A stretch of DNA of 64,000 nucleotides from Macrolepiota albuminosa (Eukaryota; Basidiomycota; Agaricomycetes; Agaricales; Agaricaceae): NCBI GenBank assembly GCA_027475525.1, contig JAMWFC010000028.1, positions 422,831 through 486,830 of the forward strand. Direction: 5' to 3'. The first letter of the stretch is position 1; every line of letters begins with the position of its first letter. Both the position numbers and the translations under genes were made by a program. Below are positions 11,865-23,068 of this stretch, one piece after another. The notes beneath the pieces were generated by a model, which made no database searches, was not told the origin of the DNA, and worked only from the letters and a program-made list of their open reading frames with translations.

Positions 11865-12499
11865 AGGCTATGTCTATTACACATCGTAAATTTTCCTAGG
11901 AAGGTGAAGGTTATAAAATTGAGGTTTCATCTAACACTGCATATGGCAAATGTTTTGCTCTTCTCCAATTGTCTTTGCTAATTGTGTTTTAGATCTTGGA
12001 GAACACACAGACAGTTGTGTTTTGGGGGATTGGCAGTGTGCAAAAGCTATGGGCATCTCCATGCTTGAAAGTCATTCGAACACCTTCCTACAACATGCAA
12101 AGGATGAACCCATCTCAAACAAGTCAAGCCTCAATATGGACAATTTGGACCATCAAACAGAGGGAAGTCAATTTCATGATGGTGCAGTTAATCCAGGTTT
12201 GAAGAGATGCCAATCCAACAATTCTTTGTCCAGAGGCAAGTTCTGCATCAGAATACTTCTTCTAACTATAGCTTACAAGTTTTACAGAAAAGAGGGCTCA
12301 ATCATCATGAACCCAGGACTTATCTCATATGCTGATTGATTAAATAGAGCATTAGTAATCCCTTCTCCCACAACTTAGATACATTGAGTGTGGTAACATG
12401 TAACTTGCAAAATGTCTGCGCATACTATGACAAGTTAGTGATTGGCAATTATTGTCTTGAATCTCAGCCATCATTTATGTGGCAGTTACTGGATGCAGG

Positions 12500-13015
12500 A
12501 GACGATGTTTTTTAGCAAAACAATGTAAAAATATGGTAAAAATAATCCAAATAGTTTAAAATTTTTATTTAAATATTTCTGTCAAAAACATCGAAAAAAA
12601 TATTGTACTTGAACTTAAAATAGTATTTCAATAGTATTTGTAATAGAATTTGAATAGAAATAAAGAAAAAAAATATAATATTTATCAATTATTCTAAACA
12701 ATGTCTTTATAATATTTTGGGCCAGAAAGTTGAAAGAATATCTTAGCACTCGATGCAAAGAACACTGTTTTTTAGCAAAAGAATGTAAAAATATGGTAAA
12801 AATAATCCAAATAGTTTTAAAATTTTATTTGAATGTTTCTGTCAAAAACATCAAAAAAAATATTGTAATTGAACTTAAAATAGTATTTCAATGGTATTTG
12901 TAATAGAATTTGAATAGAAATAAAGAAAAAAATTATAACATTTATCAATTATTCTAAACAATGTCTTTATGATATTTTGGGCAGGGAAGTTGAAAGAATA
13001 TTTTAATGTCAGGAA
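12500..13015 (+). repeat. AT-rich tandem duplication, period 260 bp
   Basis: Two units of 260 bp (from about 12503 and 12763) each begin at GTTTTTTAGCAAAA and contain CAAAAACATC and ATTCTAAACAATGTCTTTATAATATTTTGGG. They differ at scattered positions, so the duplication is not recent. No coding potential. Confidence 0.85.
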
Positions 13016-13825
13016 CAATACTTCCATAAGGAAAAAAGAAAAAGTATTGAATCAGATCTATAGATATTTCTTGAATATCTTTAAAATTACTTTTTAATAT
13101 GCTTTTTTATTGTCATTGTCAAAAACAATGTAATAACAATCAGGGCCGATGGTTTGATTGTTTTTGGTGTCCTTTCACAATATTCTGCCACGTAACAATC
13201 AAAAAGTATTGTGACTAATCTGTCACAATTTTCTTTGAATATTTTAATGCAAAGAATTTAGAAAGAAATTAGATGTGATGATACAATACTTTGTCCTAAA
13301 ACATGCAAAAAGAAATCAAATAATATCCAGACCTCGTTTTGGAGCATGTCATAGGCCCACATCACACCATGCTTACTAATACATCAATTTCTACCTTGAT
13401 TTTATTGCAACTGCTACCTCACTTTATTTAGCTCATGTGCTCGTCTCCGATTCTTCTGAGCCTTTTGTAAGTATCAATCTATCCTATTATCAGCAATCAC
13501 CTTATACCAAGTATTGTAACCGTGTTTAGCAGACGTGTAACAACAGGGTATTACCATTTTCTGTTGCATTTGACTTTTAAATACCTGGCCGAAATTCAGC
13601 CTGTCAAACTTGGAGCCTCATGCTGTATTGTTTGTTTGTACACACATGGTCCTTTCCCTCAGCGTTCCCAGTCATGTACTCTTAGTAGTGGTGTATCTTC
13701 AGCTGCATCGGTAAATGAAACAATGTTGTCAGCATCCCATGTGTTTGTGGTCTAAGAGATGGTGTATCCGATTCTGCATGTCGAGGTGGTATCGGAGGTT
13801 TGCTGCTGGCATCTGAGGGGTATAC
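13016..13825. other. no gene seen
   Basis: Moderately AT-rich sequence. One frame is open over 13522-13755 but has no support as a gene. No RNA gene or repeat structure was recognised. Confidence 0.5.
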
Positions 13826-14296
13826 AAAACTGTCCCAATGAGTGAATATTTTAAAATGGCAATTTCTCCATCAGTTTTGATCTTGATTACATAAGCCTAG
13901 ATTCAAAAATATAATATTTATCAATTATTCTAAACAATGTCTTTATAATATTTTGGGCCAGAAAGTTGAAAGAATATCTTAGCACTCGATGCAAAGAACA
14001 CTGTTTTTTAGCAAAAGAATGTAAAAATATGGTAAAAATAATCCAAATAGTTTTAAAATTTTATTTGAATGTTTCTGTCAAAAACATCAAAAAGAATGTA
14101 AAAATATGGTAAAAATAATCCAAATAGTTTTAAAATTTTATTTGAATGTTTCTGTCAAAAACATCAAAAAAAATATTGTAATTGAACTTAAAATAGTATT
14201 TCAATGGTATTTGTAATAGAATTTCCCATCCTTCATGCCAATGTCATCTTTCAAAAAGTATGAAACATTGGGACAGTTTTTTGAGCCACTGTAGAT
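13826..14296 (+). mobile_element. MITE of the Tc1-type arm, centre replaced by filler DNA
   Basis: Both ends match the right arm of the transposon at 5437-5650: 13826-13913 corresponds to about 5446-5520 and 14223-14296 to 5579-5650, ending GAGCCACTGTA. The middle of the arm is missing. In its place (13915-14222) stands an identical copy of 12668-12911 from the tandem repeat upstream, which also carries one of the 77-bp duplications (14017-14093 = 14094-14170). Confidence 0.85.
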
Positions 14297-14301
14297 ATAC
14301 T

Positions 14302-14907
14302 ATGGCTCTGGACTTTCCATTAGTCCCATACCCATACCCATACAATGAGTTTTGGGAGGACACTATGCTCCCCTTCCAGAATCATTTGGCCATGAATCAA
14401 AGATCGTACATTGATGAAGAGGCTATTCTGCCACCAGTGCTCCCTCAGCCACCAAATAACCAGTAAGTGATTTGACCTCAGTTACATAATGCACACCAAG
14501 TATTAATTAACATTACTTGCTATAGTGGCCTCCAATTTCTTGGCAGCTCCAACATTTACATCTTCAAATTCCACAGCTATTGTCCAGACGACAACCAAAT
14601 GTAGATGGTACTCCCAGATCTTCATATGTGACTCAAACCAGACAATAAACAGATTGAGGCTCCTATCTCCTTCTTGCAAAGCATCTTTGTTTTGGATCAA
14701 TCCTTCAACATCCAAGATTTTATCAAGAACAACAGTCATATCTTTCATGAGGGCCGTATTCGCTTGAAATTCTGGAAGAACCAAGAGAGCACTGGTTCAG
14801 GCACCATATCTTGCACTACAATTGTGCGAGACAACACTGGGCATTTCAAGAATGTGATCATTAAGTTCTATAATCAGTTTGTTATTTCAAGCACAGTTTT
14901 CTCCTGA
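14302..14907 (+). pseudogene. uncharacterised intron-containing gene, frameshifted
   Basis: Exon 1 (14302-14462) starts MALDFPLVPYPYPYNEFWED and ends at a GTAAGT donor; a 63-nt intron ends TTGCTATAG at 14525. Exon 2 continues in phase (GLQFLGSSNIYIFKFHSYC), but the coding frame then changes twice (RWYSQIFICDSNQT, then QSIFVLDQSFNIQDFIKNNS and FHEGRIRLKFW), ending at TGA 14905-14907. The three segments have clearly coding-like sequence, so this looks like a gene broken by a TAG and frameshifts. I recognise no domain. It begins 6 bp after the MITE end, so the MITE lies in its promoter region. Confidence 0.5.
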
Positions 14908-14919
14908 CGTGCATGAACC

Positions 14920-16562
14920 TACTTACCGAAGCATAAAGGACTTGAATGGGGTCTATGATAACATTCGTTAAACACTGGAATCGTCTTAAAATCAGGACAA
15001 CTTACAATCTCTTGCTTTTTCTCAGGAGCACCCGAGACATTATCGACTGCTTCTGGGTCGTCTATGTCTGCGAGGTTACCCTTGCCATTCTTGGTTATGG
15101 CGATCGCCTGCAACCCGCTGAGGGTGAAGGTTCTTACAGGACCTCTGAAAGAGCGCCAGAATGCGTTGAACACGATAAAAGAGTTGGTGATGATAGATAG
15201 TTTCTGTTAGATGAAATAGTTTGTGGGATCGTGAACGATAGATAACATGACAATTTATACGTTGGCGCGAGGTTATGGAGAGACAGAACAATTGGCTCGT
15301 TGTTATTCCGAGTTTACAATCCTTCACCGTGGTCCTTGTATACCGTACAATAGTGGAAGAACCCATTTGTGAACGTGTTTGCAAACTCCAAGACGGATGA
15401 TATTGTATTATCATCCCATAATGTGTTGTTGTAGCACCCACAGAATGCCCTTGATCGTCAAATTGAGGAAAAATACTAATGGCATGCCTTGACGATGCAC
15501 CGAAAACAAACAATCGAGTTGAAATACACATAACGTTGCTTAGGAGACATCTAGTTCGAACAATGTGAATTGGTGGCGACACTCGGAGAAAATTGGTTTC
15601 TATATCGCAACATGGTGACAGCATTTCTTGTAGCAGATGGAATGCCCTTGTTCGTCGGATTGAAGAAGAATACTAATGGCATACCCTTGACGTTGCACCG
15701 AAAACAAACAATTGGGTTGAAATACACATAACGTTGCTTAGGAGAGACATCTAGTTCGAACAATGTGAATTGGTGGCTTTTTTTTTTGCAAACACAAAGA
15801 GGCTCCTCGCCAGACGCAACAACAAGCTCCGGAAATGGTTTCCCCCGAAGAGAGCCAAAGTAGCCAAAGGACCTATTTTCATTCAAGGAAAGATGACTCA
15901 ATTGACTGAGAATGAGGCCTAAATGTTTCGCCGAAAATCCAGTATGACCCTTTTCACCGATGAAGTACACGCCCACAGCAGAAGCTCTAGAGGTCAAAAA
16001 ACAAGCCTTTATAGGAGCCCACAGGAAGATCACTATAGTGTGGTATTATGGGTCACAGGAGATATTTTGCTTGTCGGCCATGTGCCTAGTGACAGATCAG
16101 AACATTCAAGGAAGCACACCAATTCGCCTTGAACACATGGTTAATGCATGAACCAGGATAGCACATTTGCAATAAAAGTTTACTACAGATGTCACGAGCA
16201 AAATACCTTTTTACTCGTAGAAAGTATTCCAGGCCAGCCCTGACCATTACTTTGATAATAAGACCGGAAAAAGTTGCCATGGAAAGGGCATCATATTGGT
16301 GGGTCCAGTAACCCCGATAGAGTCTCTGGGCAACGCCGGATCATCGTTCATTCCTAGGAAAAAACATCGGTCAGTCGTCAGCCTTCAATACCATACTGAC
16401 CTGAGCCGTATGCAAGAAAGCGAGAAGGCTTGCTCTGACAGACCAGCATCGAAATGCTGAATCCTTCCCAGTGCACTTTGAAACAGCTGTCTGCATGGTG
16501 TCCATGGACGCGTTGTTCTCGGATGTGGGCCGCCAAACAAATCATCTGCCTGGAACAAAAAC
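14920..16562 (-). other. uncharacterised region, probably remnants of a minus-strand gene
   Basis: Sequence composition is less AT-rich than around it. Long open minus-strand frames occur at 16614-16378, 16033-15551 and 15624-15076, and a plausible intron (GTCAGTATGG...TTTTTTCCTAG, minus strand, about 16361-16404) joins two of them. None shows a domain I can name. A diverged direct duplication lies inside (15441-15584 and 15638-15780). It would be transcribed away from the kinase at 16633, sharing a short upstream region. Confidence 0.35.
15441..15780 (-). repeat. diverged direct duplication, period about 197 bp
   Basis: GAATGCCCTTGNTCGTC ... AACAATGTGAATTGGTGGC occurs at 15441-15584 and again at 15638-15780, about 90 percent alike, with small indels including a poly-T run at 15779. 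Period and divergence separate it from the 77-bp series. Confidence 0.75.
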
Positions 16563-16632
16563 AAATAAACATTACAGAAGAACGCCTACAACGATTCGAA
16601 CAATATTCCTTCATACTACCCCACGCCTCAAG

Positions 16633-18159
16633 ATGTCCGAATCGATAGTTCCCCTCCCTAGTCCTTCATCCCAATCTCTTGTCGTCCCCCGTGTTTTTCC
16701 AACCACCGGCTTTGAGGTTATTCCTCCCTCAGAGATTACAGAGGAAGAGAATTGGGCATGGTACACGCCTGAGTCGTTCTATCCAGTTCGAATTGGATTC
16801 CTCCCTCAGAGATTACAGAGGAAGAGAATTGGGCATGGTACACGCCTGAGTCGTTCTATCCAGTTCGAATTGGAGATATCATTCACTCCAAGTATCAAGT
16901 TCTCTATAAAGTCGGCTATGGAACCACATCTACCCTTTGGATATGTCGGGATCTTCAGTTGGTTGCTCATTTCCTTTCTGATGCAATAATCTGATTCTTA
17001 GCAGTCATGACAAATACGTTTGTATGAAATCTATGGTCTGTGACTATCCTTCCGTGAAACGAGAAGTCCGAGCGTACGAAGTTTTGTCAAACGCTGGGTT
17101 CACAAGCGACATGAAGGGATTGCGCTATATACGGCAGGCATTGGACCACTTTGAATTGGAAATCAAGGGTCGCAGTTACCCATTCCTTATACATGAACCT
17201 CTTGGTGTCACTCTAGAAATGCTTGCTATCGAACTTGATGGTCTCCCCATTGAATATGTTAGACACCTCAATCGGCAAATGTTGAGCGCCTTACATCTTA
17301 TCCACGGTGCAGGAATAGTCCATGGAGGTGAATTTATATCCTATCGTGCATGACTTTTACGTACCAACTCATGCTTGACTATAGACCTGCAAACAAGGAA
17401 CATTCTCTTTCGGATTCATGATGAGGCACTCCTTCAGGAGGCTGAAGAAGACGAAATCCTACATCCTAGCCCCAGGAAAGTTACCGAACAAACCAGCGTC
17501 TTCACAACTAGGGGTTATCCTGGACCTATGACTCGTTGGGTAGGTAGAAGCCTTGTGCCAGTTCTATGTGATTTTGGCGAAGCGCGTACAGGAGGAGAAT
17601 CTTATGAAGGGCTCATCCAACCCGATTTTTATCGAGCACCAGAGGTCTTTTTGCGTCTTCCATGGGGTACGCCAGCAGATATCTGGAACCTTGGTTGCAT
17701 GGTCTGTTTTATGACATTTTTCTTTTCCCCCCCTCCCTTTCTCATCCTTCAACACAGATATGGAGCGCTATGTTCACCACCCATCTGTTCTCTCGAACGA
17801 ATAAATTAAACGAGCAGACTGACGAACAGACTGCTGACAGGAATCAGCTTGCTAGGATGGTTGCCTTGCTTGGACCACCGCCACGACAGCTACTGGACGA
17901 CTCCGGTTCACGTGCACTTGAGTATTTTAATGAGGATGGGTCCCCCAAAGGAGATGTTCCGCATGAGACCCTCGAGTCATTACTTGCGTCGTGTTTAGAA
18001 AAGGTTGGAAAGACTATGACGGCTGAAGAGTCGGCAGCGTTTCTCGCCTTCATCAGGAAGACCGTAACATGGACGCAGGAAACGCGAGCCACCACATCGG
18101 AATTGTTCGATGATCCTTGGGTCCTGACTGTATCTAGGAAAGAAAACAGTAGTGTCTAA
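16633..18159 (+). CDS. SRPK-like serine/threonine protein kinase
   Basis: Exons 16633-16957, 17002-17327, 17385-17701 and 17758-18159, joined by introns of 44, 57 and 56 nt. With one copy of the 77-bp duplication in exon 1 (16798-16874) left out, the coding length is 1293 nt, or 430 residues; with both copies the frame is broken. Kinase landmarks in order: ENWAWYTPESFYPVRIGD typical of the SRPK-like N-terminus; glycine loop KVGYGTTSTLW; lysine in YVCMKSM; helix-C Glu in KREVRAYEVL; catalytic loop HGDLQTRN (HRD changed to HGD); metal-binding DFG in LCDFGEAR; APE in YRAPEVF; and DIWNLGCMIW. All catalytic residues are present. SR-protein kinases phosphorylate RS-rich splicing factors; in fungi the group is expanded and substrates are mostly unknown. 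It is the only apparently functional host gene here. Confidence 0.88.
16721..16874 (+). repeat. exact 77-bp tandem duplication inside kinase exon 1
   Basis: 16721-16797 and 16798-16874 are identical. As 77 is not a multiple of three, it breaks the kinase frame; without one copy the frame and the conserved motif order are restored. Confidence 0.95.
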
Positions 18160-19639
18160 TTAATGATCGCATTTCCACATGTGCAAAGGAACTATCTTTT
18201 GAGTTTTCAGATCTCGTGTATCATTGTTTAACATGTGGTGATTGTAAAGAAGCTGCACTCTTATCGACTCATTGCAAGGGCGGCGAAATGTCATGAAGTA
18301 TGCCACCTGCTCAAAGGCATTGTGCTGACCACGCGTTAAGTGCTCATGTAGCAATACTTCGGAAGGTTGGCTTAGATTGAAAGATTCCGAGGTCAACTTT
18401 AGTAGACTGAGGTTTTACTACCTGCTTTGGCGTGCATTTTGTCCTCGAAATTTGTGCCCCTCACGTGATCTCGGCCATTGCCATGTCTCTTCCTCTACCG
18501 GCTATGTCCTCGATATTTCTCCCTTTCGGCTATCTTTACCGGCTATTACTACCAGCTATTACTACCATGTCCTCGATATTTGCTCCCTTTTGGCAATCTT
18601 TACCGGCTATTATATTGCTCCTCTTTTCTGCTATCTCTGCTGAGTAATTAATCAATTTTTTTATGTTAAAGGATTATACTTTTATTTTCTATATATCTAT
18701 ATTTTAAGTTGTTTTTTTTTCTGTATTGAGTGCATTATTGTTTTTTTCTTTTACCAAGTTGAGAGATTCTGTTTTTTTTTTCATATATATATGTATGTTT
18801 TTTGAATAAGTGTGTATGTTTTTTTTCTGAATAAGTGTATATGTTTTTTTTCTGAATAAGTGTATATGTTTTTTTTTTCTGAATAAATGTATATGTTTGT
18901 TTTTGAATATATAATTTGTTTCATGTTGTTAAATGCCTTGTTTATTATTGTAATTTATTACATCTAGTACCTAGAAAGAGGAGCATACATGAAAATTGTA
19001 CAATTATGTGAAAATTTTTTTTTGCTCTAACAGTTATTATTCTGTTCCCTTCATTTATTTTCATTTTGGAAAATTAGACTACATTGTCTTTGGTATTCAT
19101 AGAACTTTTTGAATTATTTTTTCCATAAGCTTGTATAGATCCAGTTTTCTGTCTAATAGAATATGCTTATATAAGCTAATACTCCATCAATAGTTTATAT
19201 CTATAGTATATGTGACGACGCCTGGGAATTGATTTGATTAGTCAGTTCTGACTAAGGCTGACAAATACTTGCCTTTTTCGTTTGTTTTTTGGTAGATGTG
19301 TGTATAAAATTGAAAGAAAATCACCAAAAAATCAGGAAAAGTTCAGAGGCTACTGATATACTGATTGTGAATTTTTTGAGGTTTATAAATGCTTAAAGAA
19401 ATCTGAAAATTTCAAGAAAAATTCAATTGCTCTGTTTTTCAGGAGATGTTAGTGGAAAATGCTCAAATAATTCCAGGAAAATCACCAGAAAATCAGGAAA
19501 AATTCAAAGGCTACTAATATACTGATTTTTTAGTTTTTTTAAAGATTTATAAATGCTGAATAAAATCCAAAAGATTCAAGAAAAATTCAATTTAGCTTAC
19601 AATAATGCTTTGAGAGTTGTGGAAAAAGGACTGAGTTGT
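18160..19639. other. intergenic, low-complexity
   Basis: No gene seen. A pyrimidine-rich part (18460-18640) repeats CTTTACCGGCTATTAC-like phrases. Between 18780 and 18900 a unit close to GAATAAGTGTATATGTTTTTTTT is repeated about four times. 19310-19590 holds two loosely similar segments (CACCARAAAATCAGGAAAA). Confidence 0.6.
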
Positions 19640-19863
19640 GAAATGTGGAGGCCTTAACCGAACGAAGTGAGGCTGAGGCCGGGAATAAGCACTGAGTTGT
19701 GAAATGCAGAGGCCTTAACCGAACAAAAGCATTGAGTTCTCTATACATACTTGGAGCCCTAACCAAACAAAGTGAGGTTAGGGTGGAGGCTTAGTTGGGG
19801 GGGTTTGGGGGCGAAGCCCCCAACGAGCTACAAAATTTGTGCTGAAGGCACGAATCGTAGCTC
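19640..19863. repeat. cluster of GC-rich stem-loops
   Basis: Within AT-rich DNA, several short hairpins follow one another: GGCCTTAACC...GAGGCC around 19650-19682, a second related copy at 19708-19725, CCTAACC...GGTTAGG around 19760-19785, GGGGGCGAAGCCCCC at 19807-19821, and a longer stem GAGCTAC...GTAGCTC with inner TTTGTGC/GCACGAA at 19825-19863. The loops share a CGAAG or AAAGTGAGG motif. Confidence 0.7.
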
Positions 19864-19980
19864 ATAAGCTAATACTCCATCAATAGTTTATGTAAGCTGT
19901 TGCTCCAGCAATGGTTTATGTAAGCTAATGCTCCAGCAGTAGTTTATATAAGCTATTGCTTCTGTAATAGTTTATTGTTT
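19864..19980 (+). repeat. AGCTAATACTCCATCAATAG tandem repeat
   Basis: A 27-29 bp unit (AAGCTAATGCTCCAGCAGTA followed by GTTTATAT) is repeated about four times with changes. A single earlier unit lies at 19174-19203. Confidence 0.75.
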
Positions 19981-21156
19981 GATTAATCTGTTTTGCATTT
20001 TGATATATTGATTGAGTTTATAAATTTGCTTTCTTTTAGCATTTTATACCTAGTTGTCAATCTGCTATGATGCTAAGTGTCATTGAATAAAAATTGTACA
20101 TGAGAGTTGTCAAACTATAACTCCTTTTATTTATGCATATTTAAAGAGTCAACTGTTATGATTTTAGTCTCTTATCTACATTAACTAATACATTTAATAT
20201 ATTGAAATAAATAATTAGAAAGCTATTAAAAACTGAAAACTTTAATTAATCATCTTGGATATAAATTATATCTTGTGCTTATATAACACCAAAAAATACC
20301 TACAAGAAGCATATTCATTTCTCACTTTTAGGATAGTTTGTTGTAGTACTCAAACTATTTCTGTTTACAAGTATAAATACATCTGTTTCTGTATAGAAGT
20401 CATATTGATGTCAATATCTTCTATGCCTACAGAGACAATAATGAAAATTGAAGGCTTTGAAGTTAAGTCTCTATATTTTATTTGTCTACTTCTCAATACA
20501 TATTGTCAGGGGACTTCTCATTTCTTCCTTCTTTCACTCCCTATTCCTTCACTCTCCTTTTATTTATTTCCTTATTTCTTCTATCATTCTCTCATTTTGC
20601 TGTTTCTATTCTCTTAACACTATCTGTTAGTACTACTCTCAGCCTTTGAGGTGCTCTGGTTCCTTAGCTATCATTCAGACAAGTGTGGACTTTTCAGCAC
20701 CACTTTCAGACTGCTTATATAAGCCAGAGTTTGCCTTTCTGACTTTCAAAGTCCAGAGTTTTCCTGCCTTGTTTATACAGTTGTTTATTTAGGCAATTTT
20801 AGAGTTTTTAAGATTTTGTTGTACTGTACAGTTGTTTTCCATGCTTCAGAGGCCCCAGAAGCATCCAACCTGGCATAGGGAATTCCTAGACTTGTTCTCT
20901 TTTGATCTCCCTCTGCCAGGTGAGTAGTTATTATGATATTGTCAGTATATACTCTAATACACTTTGGATCTCCCTTTGCTAGCTGTGTGACTAAGCCACA
21001 GCCTCCAGAGGTTGCCCTTACACATATCATGCTATCCAATTCTTAGATTTATGTTGATAAACACTAATGTATATGATCAATCAACTTCCTCAATCATTGA
21101 AAAACCTCTCTCTTCAAACTGTTGGAAGACATTCCACTACACAAACTCATTCAAAA
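19981..21156. other. AT-rich spacer, no gene supported
   Basis: The longest frames (such as 20255-20617) have AT-rich random composition and no domain. 20500-21050 is less AT-rich and could be an old LTR, but no partner was found in the window. Confidence 0.4.
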
Positions 21157-21328
21157 TGTAACAGAGTAGGTTGTCGCAGCCTATAATTTGGTCACACTTG
21201 TTATAGTAACTCTTTAGTCTTTATTCTTTGCTAGTCCCTACACTTGTGTAGTCACCATTCTTGCTATAGAATTGGGTCACACGCACTTGGGACACTAAGG
21301 AACTGAACTCAACCTGTACATTGTTACA
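21157..21328 (+). repeat. 5' LTR of family C
   Basis: 172 bp, TG...CA ends, matched by 22515-22686 with scattered transitions; preceded by CAAAA. Confidence 0.88.
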
Positions 21329-21411
21329 CTTTTTTGTGTATCCAGCTCCAGTGGCTTTGTCACACACTATCACTGGACTATAGCAGAGACTTGGCTACAA
21401 CACTGCTTATC

Positions 21412-21565
21412 TTTTGACTTCTGGACTCTTTGCTGGACTTTTGGGATGCTTTGGACCTTCTATCAGTGTTCCTTCTTGGTTGCAGAATTTTTGACTTCTG
21501 AACTCTTTGCTGGACTTTTGGAATGCTTTGGACCTTCTATCAGTGTTCCTTCTTGGTTGCAGAAT
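21412..21565 (+). repeat. 77-bp tandem duplication with two mismatches
   Basis: TTTTGACTTCTGGACTCTTT... at 21412 recurs at 21489 with two G/A differences. Same period as the exact 77-bp series; it lies inside family C. Confidence 0.8.
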
Positions 21566-22514
21566 TAGGAGAGGTGTGGATAAGAGTTGGAGGTGTTTGT
21601 GGATGAGAGATAATGAGCTGGCATGAAGATTGGGTCATATCTTGGGAGCAAGGCCACAGTTTGCCCCATCTCCTTTACCATTGTAATCTTCTCATGTTCA
21701 GGATCCTTTTGATATTTGAATGGCCCTCAACTTTCACTCCCTCCTTCTTCATCTCTGGATTGTCAATATTTTACAAAATTGCCTATATCTCACAATCCAC
21801 TGCACCAATTCCCTTGATTCTAGTGCCATTGGAAGCGCATTGCTTCACTCCTCCCAATGCCTCTATGGTTGACCCAATCCAGACCATGATGCTAGCTCAA
21901 AGTTGTTAGTTGTGGTATTTTTACTATTTTGCAGATATCTTGCAATCCATGGAACTGTTTGGCTCAATTTCTATGGCATTAGATGTGCCTCAACATGCCC
22001 TTTCCAACAGTATCTAGTTTATACTATTTCAGTCCATAGTTCTTGCTCAATGTCAGCATCTTTGTCCATTACTTCCTTCCTCCTTATTCTCATGGAGAAC
22101 CTCTGTCTTAGGATTTTTCTAGACCATTTCTGTGACACATTTATGGTCACTTCCTGCCCTTATCAACCATCTAGTCTATCTCTTAGTTATTGTCCCAGGA
22201 ATTGCTGTGGTGTTTAGCTTGGTACCTTTTCTATGTGCATCTGCACAGTTTGCATAATTGATTTGACTTTATACTCATTTTCTGATGGATCTGACCTCTA
22301 TCCATCTTCACCATGTCATTCTTTGACATCGTTCATCAGCTCTATTTTGTTTTATATGTGCCTCACACCTTTGATGGACAACCTGACTAGGTGAGCAGAC
22401 ACAATAGATGATGAAGGAGCCTTAGCAATGAAGGAGTACATTACTAGAGTGAGCACCACTGTAGGAAACTTTTTTTTCTTCTTTCAGATTGGTATCTAAT
22501 CTCAAAGGAGGGTA

Positions 22515-22686
22515 TGTAACAGAGTAGGCTATTACAGCCTATGATTTGGTCACACTTGTTATAGTAACTCTTTAGTCTTTATCCTTTACCAGTTCCTATG
22601 CTTGTGTAGTTGCCATTCTTGCTATAGAATTGGGTCATACACACTTGGAACACTAAGAAACTGAACTCAACTCGTACATTGTTACA
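22515..22686 (+). repeat. 3' LTR of family C
   Basis: 172 bp, directly preceded by the polypurine tract and followed by the CAAAA target duplication. Confidence 0.88.
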
Positions 22687-22760
22687 CAAAAGCTCAACTC
22701 ATTTAAATTTGAGCTCAAGTTTCATATAAATAGTAGCTAAAATTTCTTTCTCTGCTTTAG

Positions 22761-22914
22761 TAATTGTGCTATTGGTCTCTTTTTGACTATTCAATTTTAT
22801 AAACAGTCATTGACAAAACTCTACTGTAGACCTTGGGTAATTGTGCTATTGGTCTCTTTTTGACTATTCAATTTTATAAACAGTCATTGACAAAACTCTA
22901 CTGTAGACCTTGGT
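22761..22914 (+). repeat. exact 77-bp tandem duplication
   Basis: 22761-22837 equals 22838-22914 (starts TAATTGTGCTATTGG). It overlaps the left arm of the hairpin that follows, which would otherwise be a single arm. Confidence 0.92.
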
Positions 22915-23068
22915 ATTGCCATGCACTGCAGCGGCCCATCCCTATTAATCTAGAATAGTATCAAGAGCTATTCAATAGCCCGTTTCTTATCCACAAAAAT
23001 CAATATGGATGGGCTGCTGCAATGCATGGCGATTGTGAGGTCTACAGTAGAGTGTTGTTAGTGACCCA
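22888..23068. repeat. imperfect hairpin element
   Basis: Left arm GTCATTGACAAAACTCTACT GTAGACC...CAGCGGCCCATCC (to about 22950) pairs with GGATGGGCTGCTGCAATGC...GGTCTACAGTAGAGTG (about 23007-23068). Arms of about 65-75 bp with a 40-60 nt loop. It resembles a small foldback MITE; no target duplication was identified. Confidence 0.7.

Larger units (their letters stand above)
21157..22686 (+). mobile_element. small non-autonomous LTR element (TRIM-like), family C
   Basis: Two 172-bp direct repeats (21157-21328 and 22515-22686) start TGTAACAGAGTAGG and end GTTACA. They are flanked by a perfect 5-bp target duplication, CAAAA (21152-21156 and 22687-22691). A purine tract CAAAGGAGGGTA lies directly before the right repeat and sets the element on the plus strand. 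The 1186-bp interior has no RT, integrase or gag motif I can recognise; the open frame 21613-21909 is unsupported. It must have moved with enzymes from another LTR element. Confidence 0.88.

Noticed and set aside
20255..20617. 120-codon plus-strand frame
   Set aside because: AT-rich, hydrophobic by base composition only; no splice or domain support.
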